From: Ilyonectria destructans
Lineage: Eukaryota; Ascomycota; Sordariomycetes; Hypocreales; Nectriaceae
Direction: 5' to 3'
Length of the DNA: 64,000 nucleotides
NCBI GenBank assembly: GCA_020740775.1
Contig: JAHEWK010000012.1
Span: forward strand, 496,001-560,000
Positions 57,036-64,000 of the stretch are shown one piece after another. Made by a program: the position numbers and the translations under genes. A model generated the notes under the pieces. It did no database searches. It saw nothing but the letters and a program-made list of their open reading frames with translations, and was not told the origin of the DNA. Position 1 is the stretch's first letter. The number at the start of each line of letters is the position of its first letter.

Positions 57036-58097
57036 TTAAGCCCACTTAGCCAAGATGGCCATGACAGTAACACCAAATGCCACACAGGCAAAGGCGAGCA
57101 GAAGAATCTTAAGAGGCGCACGGCGCATGTACGGGTTGAACATGAACTCGTGGGCGAGGAGCTCAACAAGGCCGGTGTACATCAGGATACCGGCGCTGAT
57201 AGCGTCGAAAATACCGTTGACGAGCTTCTGGGTGTTGGCGTTGTTGGGTTTGGCAGCGATACCGGCAGCGATACCAATGGGGGTGGACAAGGCATAGATG
57301 CCAGCGAGGACGAAGGGCACCCATCGCCTGTTTTTAGGCCAGGGAGCGACGGCCAGACGGGATCCCAGACCCAGGCCCTCGAACATTTGGTGGAACACCA
57401 GGACGATCAGGAGGACGACAAGTTCGTCAGTGGTACCAAGGGTGAGGCCGATGAACACACTGTGGAACACGACGCCGAATTCGAGGATGAAGATGGCGAG
57501 AAGCTGGCCACCTAGGCTACTGGAGTCACCCTCCTTATGCTCGTGTTGGTGGGCAAGGTGGGTTTCTCCGCCGGGCGCATAACCGGCTTCGCTGGGTCGG
57601 GCCTCTCGCTCCACGTCGGTGTTCTGGGAAAGCTCTTCGCTGGTGACAGCCTTCTCCGGCTTCTTGGCCGCGATGAAATCCATGGCAGGGTCCAGTTCGG
57701 TGTCGATATCGCCGTGGCTGTGACCGTGCTCAGCGTCGTCGTCCATCATCCTACTAGCCAACATCTCGACAAAGAACATGACGATGACGGTCATGAGGGC
57801 GATGGCCTCAGCCCAGTCGTATCCGCCCATTCGATCCGCCAAACACTCATCGGTGAGGTTCTCGATGGCGGGGACCAGCAGGTGCATGAACGCCGTCGCA
57901 ATGATGACACCGGTACCGATGAACTTGCAGATGAAGAAGGTGAACTTTGGGACGGGGATCTTGCTCTGCCGGGCAAGGATGATGGGGGCGACGGCGCCGA
58001 AAAGCGAAGACGCTAAGATGATGAAGATGGAGCCAATTCGAAGCCCTCGGTTGTTGAGAGCAACGGCATCGCCGTTGCAGTCTAATGCGTCGGCCAT
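57036..58097 (-). CDS. ZIP-family zinc transporter (Zrt1/Zrt2-like)
   Basis: Single exon, 353 residues from ATG at 58097. Eight membrane segments are visible. TM1-TM3 are in IGSIFIILASSLFGAVAPII, KFIGTGVIIATAFMHLLVPA and IALMTVIVMFFVEMLA. A histidine-rich cytosolic loop follows, with EHGHSHGD (about 122) and HLAHQHEHKEGD (about 182). TM4 carries the metal-site motif VVFHSVFIGLTLG and TM5 carries LVFHQMFEGLGLGSRLA; these H/E residues line the transport path of ZIP proteins. The C-terminus ends FGVTVMAILAKWA. Fungal members of this size are plasma-membrane zinc importers, usually induced by zinc shortage through a Zap1/ZafA factor. I did not find a convincing zinc-response element upstream. Specificity for zinc over iron is inferred from the family. 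Confidence 0.93.
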   Translation of the reverse strand: MADALDCNGDAVALNNRGLRIGSIFIILASSLFGAVAPIILARQSKIPVPKFTFFICKFIGTGVIIATAFMHLLVPAIENLTDECLADRMGGYDWAEAIALMTVIVMFFVEMLASRMMDDDAEHGHSHGDIDTELDPAMDFIAAKKPEKAVTSEELSQNTDVEREARPSEAGYAPGGETHLAHQHEHKEGDSSSLGGQLLAIFILEFGVVFHSVFIGLTLGTTDELVVLLIVLVFHQMFEGLGLGSRLAVAPWPKNRRWVPFVLAGIYALSTPIGIAAGIAAKPNNANTQKLVNGIFDAISAGILMYTGLVELLAHEFMFNPYMRRAPLKILLLAFACVAFGVTVMAILAKWA

Positions 58098-60676
58098 GGT
58101 GTCGTCGGGAGGTGGTTGTTGCTAGGAGCTCAGTGGATGATGGTCAAAGTGTGACCGGTGCGCTTGAGGAGTGTCGCCAAGGGAAAGACGCCAGTCTTAT
58201 AAGCCTGGCTGCCAGACACGAACAGCTAATGATACGACGCCGTGAAACGCCAAGGGCACCTGAAGAGGCCTATTCCCCGATGAGGAAGCGAGCAAGCTGT
58301 GGGAGCGGTGCGATTCGAGTGGTCGACGACGCCAAGATGCTCGGCGTGCGGGTTGTGGTCTGTGTCACTCGGAAACTTTGTCTTGGCTGCAGCGACGGTT
58401 GAGGCTGATGTGCGACCGGTTTATATCCTCCACGACGATGCTTGGGAGGAGAAGGTGGATGAATATTTCTGGGTCCGTGACGAACGGTTCGCGAGCAAGA
58501 CACCTTGATGGCGCAAGACCAAGACTTATAGGATGTGGGAGGAGTGCCGCGCAACCGAGTGAAAAGCCGCCAAGGGCGGGTGCAGGGCGTGGATAGAGTT
58601 AAGCAGGCGGGCCAATACTCGACGCCCGAATCGGAATCGCGGTGCCGAGAGATGCGTCGACTGTGGGCGTGGTTGTTGCTCCAATTGCTTCAAGGACCAG
58701 GGAAAGGATGGGGAACGGGTTGATGGAGAGGCTAAAATCGGGCCCAAAGCAGCCCGGAGCAGGGAAGATGACGGCGTGCGCAGGGTCTTTTACTGCGGGA
58801 GAAGGAGCAGCCGTGGGGGTGGGAATGATGAGACCCCGTAAGATGGTAGATGGTTGGATGGTTGAATGCAGAGGATAGAGGATGACTTCGAGGATATCGT
58901 CCAGCTGTGTTTGAATTCGGTGGCGCACGGGACTTCGACTGCTCTGGGCCTCCACTGTGTTCACTATGATGGGCTGGGCCGTCGCATGAACCTTGTCAAT
59001 GAGTCTATCGGTATTCGTACGCGTCTATCTACGGGCCATCCAGGCCCTCTAGCTCCTCCGAGGGGGAACGGCATGGACGAGGCGCAAGGACGGGACGATA
59101 GTTTCACAGCCATCACGGCTACGACCGCACCCCGTTGGCTCCGTTGGCTGCGTGGCTGGGCTAGCAGGTACTAGAGGCCCAAGTCACAGCGAGCCGTGTC
59201 TCTGAAGAGCCTTCAAATGGGAAAAGATCGCGCAAGTGAGCGCCAAAGGGAGGGAGCGGGCTGGCTGAGGTCCGGGTGGGTCAGATTAAGGTGAGAACCT
59301 TGATGGCCGCGGCCTGTCAGGGATTCCCGGCGGAGAGACAGAGCCCGGCAACACAACGGCATGTCATTCGTGGGCTGCAAGGGAGGGAACCTTTTGCCGC
59401 GCATAAGTTGCATAAGTCTGGTTTCGATTGTCACGGGCATTGTCATGTCTTAGAGTCGAGTAATGGCAGGTGGTGTAAATTGTTGTCTCTCTGGCTGTCT
59501 GACAAGTATTGGCTGTGTCTCTGACGTTCCCGCGCTGAGCCATCACAAGGTGTCTCTGATAGCAGCCTTTTGCTCAGCGCAATTAATCATCTCACACAAC
59601 CCTTCCTAAAACGGCTCCCGTTGTCAAATGCTATCCACCATGCTTCCCTAGCTTGAATTTTCACCGGTGTGGGCTCCAATGCCCCGGCGTATCGTGCACT
59701 CCGTCCGGCAAAACGACTCCATTTCAGGCGTGAGGTCATCCACAGAGTGTGGCGTAACAGCCGCCCGTCCCCACCGTCGGCTCCGGGAGCCTCTCAGGGC
59801 CGCCAGATTCGGGATCTGCCTCGACTTCCTCGCTCTTCCATTGGCCAGCCACCCCTCCCTCCCGCATCCCCTCAGCCACCGTAGCCTAGATGATCCTCAA
59901 TGCCATCAAGGTTCTCATTGCGCCTGATGCGCCATGTATCACCTCCAGTCAGCCCTCTACAAATCCACGAATCCACGCAGCGTCTGCACACAAATACCAG
60001 ACCACGGATGACGCGGCACCGCACACCTCATCCCACGCTTGGCAACAGTTGTTCCAGTTTCAACCGCGGGTCAGACCGGTTCCATCCATTACCAGTTGTG
60101 CGTGTAAGTGACACATCGTCAACCAGACAAGACACTCCGAGAGATGTGGACGCTGCCCCATGACCCATAACAATTCGCAGCCAGGTCAGGAGAGAACGAC
60201 GCCGATCAGGCAAAAGAACCGAGTTGATGATGGATTTTGCTCCGATGTCTTGTGAATCCGAATCGGTGTGCTTCGTATGCTGACGGCTCCCATGTCTCTA
60301 ATCCCTCAACCCAATGTCTTCTAAAGCCAGTCACGTGCTGCCCATCCTACCCAATCACCCTCTCCCGGTCTTAGAAAAGCCACTGGCCTGGAGCTGAACC
60401 GACGAGGCATTTCACTTCGCTCACGTCCCCCCACACCTTGTTGTCATCGTCTGGCGACCATTAACGGGCGTCTTCCCGTCAGCGAAGTCGGTGACCGTTG
60501 TGGACCGTCCCGCCCGTCGTGTCAGCACGTCTGAGGTTTGGTTGGGGCCTATTCATGCGCCTGTTGGCCCTGATCCTGGGATTTTTGGAAAACCAGCCCT
60601 GCGGTCCGACTCGGGGAATAACACCGCACCTAAAGTGGCCGCGTATTGAAGTCAGAACCCACCTCTCCAGGGGTGT
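58098..60676. other. 2.6 kb intergenic region
   Basis: No supported gene; short frames such as 58599-58964 minus and 59667-59927 plus have no domain. It contains the ZIP promoter and the 3' flank of the Mdm10 gene. Confidence 0.5.
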
Positions 60677-62060
60677 TCATGAAGAGAACTGGATTTCTAA
60701 CCCAAGCGTCCTGAACGGCTTGTCCAATTTCCTTAGGTCGATTCCGCTTCCCAAGCTGAAGAGGAGCGACTTGACACGCCCCTCCCAGAGAACTCCAATG
60801 CGGAGATTCTGGTCCAGTCGCGTCTTGAGTACACCGGCGTACTTCTCCTCGCCGGGTTTCTCCTCGCCGGGTTTCTCAGGGTTGATCGGTGTGGGAGCAG
60901 GAGTTGGCACGATGACCGGTTCTGGGTCATCAAGCCGCCACTCCAATTTCGCTTGAAAGCTGCGCTCCTTCTTTTGATCAGTCTGCTCCGTGTTGGTCTG
61001 CTCCGTGTTGGTCTGCTCCATGTTGGTCTGCTTCGTGTTGTCATCATCAGCGACCGGCCTCGCGAATGGTTTCCGCCAGAGCTCCATGCCAAGAGCCCAC
61101 GCGCTCTCGTAGCTGAATACGTTGAACTCCATCCTCGTGGCCAGGCTGCAATGCTTTCCAGCTACAACGGCGTAGCTAGCACTGATGTTACCCATCAGGG
61201 GGTTAAGGGTAAGGGTCGCGGACAACGGCGTGCCCGTATGGGAGGGCAGCGTCGCGAACCTGGTTCCCAGACTGATCCCACCAGACTTGTTCAGGATGCC
61301 GTAATAGAATTCTCCACCTGTGCTGAACCGGCCATAGATCCTCTCCCTATCGCCATTTTCATTCTCGGTGGGACTTGGTGGAGGGCGCATGTCGGCATCG
61401 CCGCCGAAATTGTACACGCCTCGGATTCCCAAAAATCCTCCATCGGAGGATGCTAGCCCCTCGAGGGCGTACTTGCCCACGTCATACTGCGCCAATCCCA
61501 GCACGGTTCCTCCATTTCTAAGATGCTGGGCTGATACCGAGCTCAGCTGGAGTTGCAAGGCAGGTGATACCCGTTTGACCACCATCGCTTCCAGCATGGA
61601 CTGGGGCAAGTATAGCCGGCCATAGAGGAGCGACGGTTCGGGCCTGTCCTGTGGGGTCAGGATGCCTGGGTCGGTTCGTCGAGGGAGCTCGGTAAGCGGC
61701 CGGTATGAGCGTAGGAGCGCTGGCAGGGGCACGGTCTCTGACTGCGGCGTCAAGAGTACCTGGAGCGGGACCGATGAGAAGAGGTACGAGATTGAGCCAT
61801 CGACAATGCCGACGGAACCGAGCTGGTATGATGTTGCAAAGTTCGGGCTCGCGAGCGCAGAGAGAGTGAGGCGCAGACCGCGCGGGGTCTGGAAGTTCAA
61901 GAGAGCTGGTGGGCACCATCGTAAGCAAAAGGGATTGGGCAATGGGCTGGCCAGGGTTCTCACCATCAGAGGTCGAATTCAGCGCCGCATACGAGTTGTC
62001 GCGGTTCCAGCCCGTTGCTTGGTAGAAGGCGCTTTGGACATAGTCCATAAACTCGCGCAT
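60677..62060 (-). CDS. mdm10: Mdm10, mitochondrial outer-membrane beta-barrel (ERMES/SAM)
   Basis: Two exons: 62060-61964 and 61905-60677, with a 58 nt intron (GTGAGA donor, CCAG acceptor), 441 residues. The start MREFMDYVQSAFYQATGWNR, then DNSYAALNSTSDALLNFQTP, and RGLRLTLSALASPNFATSYQ are hallmarks of Mdm10. Amphipathic beta strands follow across the chain (e.g. YGRLYLPQSMLEAMVVKR, GGEFYYGILNKSGGISLGTR). The C-terminus LGLEIQFSS fits a beta-signal for insertion by the SAM complex. Mdm10 joins the ER-mitochondria tether ERMES and the SAM complex. A loop near residues 315-365 holds Thr/Gln-rich and EKPGE repeats coded by 15 bp tandem repeats, an insertion relative to yeast. No presequence is expected for a beta-barrel. 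Confidence 0.93.
60843..60877. repeat. Two-copy 15 bp tandem repeat in MDM10
   Basis: Two consecutive copies of TTCTCCTCGCCGGGT with a partial third; on the coding strand it gives repeated EKPGE in a loop of the barrel. Confidence 0.8.
60981..61040. repeat. Four-copy 15 bp tandem repeat in MDM10
   Basis: Four exact-length units of GTCTGCTCCGTGTTG; the third and fourth differ by one base each. On the coding strand they give four NTEQT-type pentapeptides. The length is a multiple of three, so copy changes keep the frame. Confidence 0.9.
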
Positions 62061-64000
62061 TTCAACGCGCGATGCACATGCCTTCGCGAGTGCGACAGGC
62101 CGCTACTCTAGGTGGAATTCGGATCGAGAGCTGTTGTCTAAGATGCAACGGGTTGCGACGGGTTGCCGTGAGATGTTGTTCGGAGTGACGTTGGTGGTGT
62201 TGGAGCTAAACTTTATGGGGCGGGAGATTATCGGGGAAATGTCTATTCGGGTTACCCTATACCCAAGCACCCGCCATTTTGCGCAAAGATCATGAGATGT
62301 TCAACCGTAAGATTGACATTGAAGAGTAGAGAGTAGAGGGTTTCGATAAGACTTGGTTCAAATTATTCTATATCGCTATTTTTCTCTTCTGAGTGGCAAT
62401 ACACCACGAGGCTTTATGACACTATCTACTGGGAGGGTGTGAAAGCTTCAGTAACAGGAGCCGTACCTATACAATAAGCTTGAGCCCGATGCATGCGACG
62501 TCTGTTTTTTACGCTGCCGTCAGAAAAGTATGCCTTAATCTCTTGATTAATTATCTTGAGATTCCTGGCACAAACATTACCTTTTCTAGTCAAGGATTTT
62601 CCATCAAGATCAACTAGGCCAAGGTCACAATCGCTGAATTGGAACAAGATTCGGAATCAAAACACTCAAACGCCTCGAACAAGAATTTATCAACAGCAGT
62701 GTCAAGGTGTTTTCCCCGTACGTAGGACGCTTTTTTGTCATATTAGAAAATAGTACACTATAGTTGCGAAGATCTTGATCTCCTAACGACTCCTATGTAC
62801 GAAAGAGAATGCAGCTGGACATGGCCCTTCTAGCATCAAAGAACTCCTCGAGGCTGTTGTTAATATTTACAAACTGGAATTGCTCATACAGGTACTCACG
62901 CCATTTAACCGTGCTTGGTTTGATGCCGATGCCAACTCTCCTGCCAGTGTAGACGGATCTTCTTCTAACATTGTCTTTACTTGTAATGTCGCATTAGAAA
63001 GAAATGAAGTCATCTGGCTCACTTCATAAAAATCCCAATATAGCAAACTATGACGATAAAGAACAGCGATCAGGTTATCCCCATAACCAGATGGTAGCAT
63101 TAGCTACTTGGGTAGGATGGTCTGATTTCCCATAAGACATGTGTTTGGTAGATTCGGGTGAGTCGTTTCCAGTTGATAAAGCCCATCAACCCTCGCGCAA
63201 TCATTCCATTTGAGACTGGGGAAGTATTATTCTGGACTCCTTTGCCTATCAACATGGCTTGTGGAGGGGCGGGCTGCTTAGCCAGTATATATCTATCTTC
63301 ATTCTTACCATCGCAGGGATATTCACCTACCAGCTACGTGGAACAACCTTCTTTAGGTGCCTGCTTGTTTTACTAGACATACATTTCCCGTTTGGCGATA
63401 CCGACGACATGTGCATCAACGTCAAAATATGGGCGGGCATGGGGCCACGACCTTCAACATGGTGGGCTCAATGGCGTCGGATGGCAGGAGTGACAACTCA
63501 GATGAGGAAATCTTTCATGAGTTTATCAGGACCTCTTACCAAGGAATTAGACTTACGTTTCACTAGCTGAGGAGTCATTACATTGGTTAAAATCTATCCG
63601 TCGTGACCATGCTTGAATCCCGTCAAGATACCGTCATCTCAAATACCGAGATGAATGAAGATTACGAAAAGTCCGAGTACGCGGAAGATAACAACCAAGC
63701 ATTGAGGCGCCTGTTGAACTTGATGTTGGGCTGATGCAGGACAAATCGCACAAGCGTCGTCAAGACCAAGATACGGCCTCATTCATTCAATGGGTTGATC
63801 CCTAGAGAGCCTCGGGGCGATCGGACATGGAGGGCTTGGGTGCGAAGGAATAGCTGTTAATGCAAATGTTCAATTTAATGCTCGTCCGAGAGCAAAAGGC
63901 ACCCTGCGCGGAGAAATACAGTGCACCTGTCAGCACAGGTCTATTCCCAACTCAACGACGAAGCAATGAGATGTTTCCTCTTCTTATTCTTCAATTAATG
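62061..64000. other. AT-rich right edge, probably degenerate
   Basis: The first 250 bp is the Mdm10 promoter. Beyond 62300 the sequence is AT-rich with only short frames. Two opposite frames are open at 62787-63029 (plus: GHGPSSIKELLEAVVNIYKL; minus: RRVGIGIKPSTVKWREYLYE), of which at most one is real. A short frame from ATG 63609 ends at 63734. I cannot assign any family; a gene may continue beyond the window. Confidence 0.35.

Noticed and set aside
1..64000. CRISPR arrays, rRNA or bacterial-type operons
   Set aside because: No regular repeat-spacer pattern, no rRNA sequence and no ribosome binding sites; introns show that the DNA is eukaryotic.

Overview
The window is nuclear DNA of a filamentous ascomycete (Pezizomycotina). 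Protein genes carry several short introns (about 50-80 nt, GTAAGT-type donors, CTAAC/CTAAT-like branch sites, CAG/TAG acceptors). The gene content fits: an AA9 polysaccharide monooxygenase, a LaeA-like methyltransferase, a DUF6604 protein, a HET-like membrane protein, a fungal CorA-like protein, and housekeeping genes CSN5, eS19 and MDM10. The CSN5 sequence looks more like Sordariomycetes than Eurotiomycetes; that placement is from memory of the family. No rRNA, tRNA, CRISPR array or intact transposon was seen. Splice sites were assigned by hand; for most multi-exon genes the exon lengths add up to an intact frame.

Left part (0.3-13.3 kb): a Ser/Pro-rich disordered protein (minus), a 4.3 kb gene-empty stretch, a DUF6604 protein (minus), an AT-richer stretch with the decayed tail of a GMC oxidoreductase, and a two-exon multi-pass membrane protein.

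Middle accessory part (14.3-36 kb): a nine-exon LaeA-like methyltransferase, an isocitrate lyase/PEP mutase-superfamily lyase divergent from a Dal5-type MFS transporter, a Zn(II)2Cys6 regulator, then an F-box protein with paired cysteines. The lyase and transporter share a 638 bp promoter that holds two CGG/CCG palindromes of the kind bound by Zn(II)2Cys6 factors, so methyltransferase, lyase, transporter and regulator are a candidate small metabolic cluster. Next come a membrane-anchored alpha/beta hydrolase, two abutting fragments of fungal N-terminal-domain families, a second cysteine-rich F-box protein related to the first, the AA9 enzyme, and a CorA-like protein without a GMN motif.

Right part (36.8-62 kb), mostly conserved genes: a ten-exon HET-like membrane protein whose nine introns are all phase 0, CSN5, a second alpha/beta hydrolase with an HSGG oxyanion motif, a 4.2 kb gap, a HAM1-like protein, a PXB/DUF3818 protein, an unidentified gene interrupted by one in-frame TAG (or an unusual intron ending there), eS19, a ZIP zinc transporter and Mdm10. 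The last 1.9 kb is AT-rich and probably degenerate.
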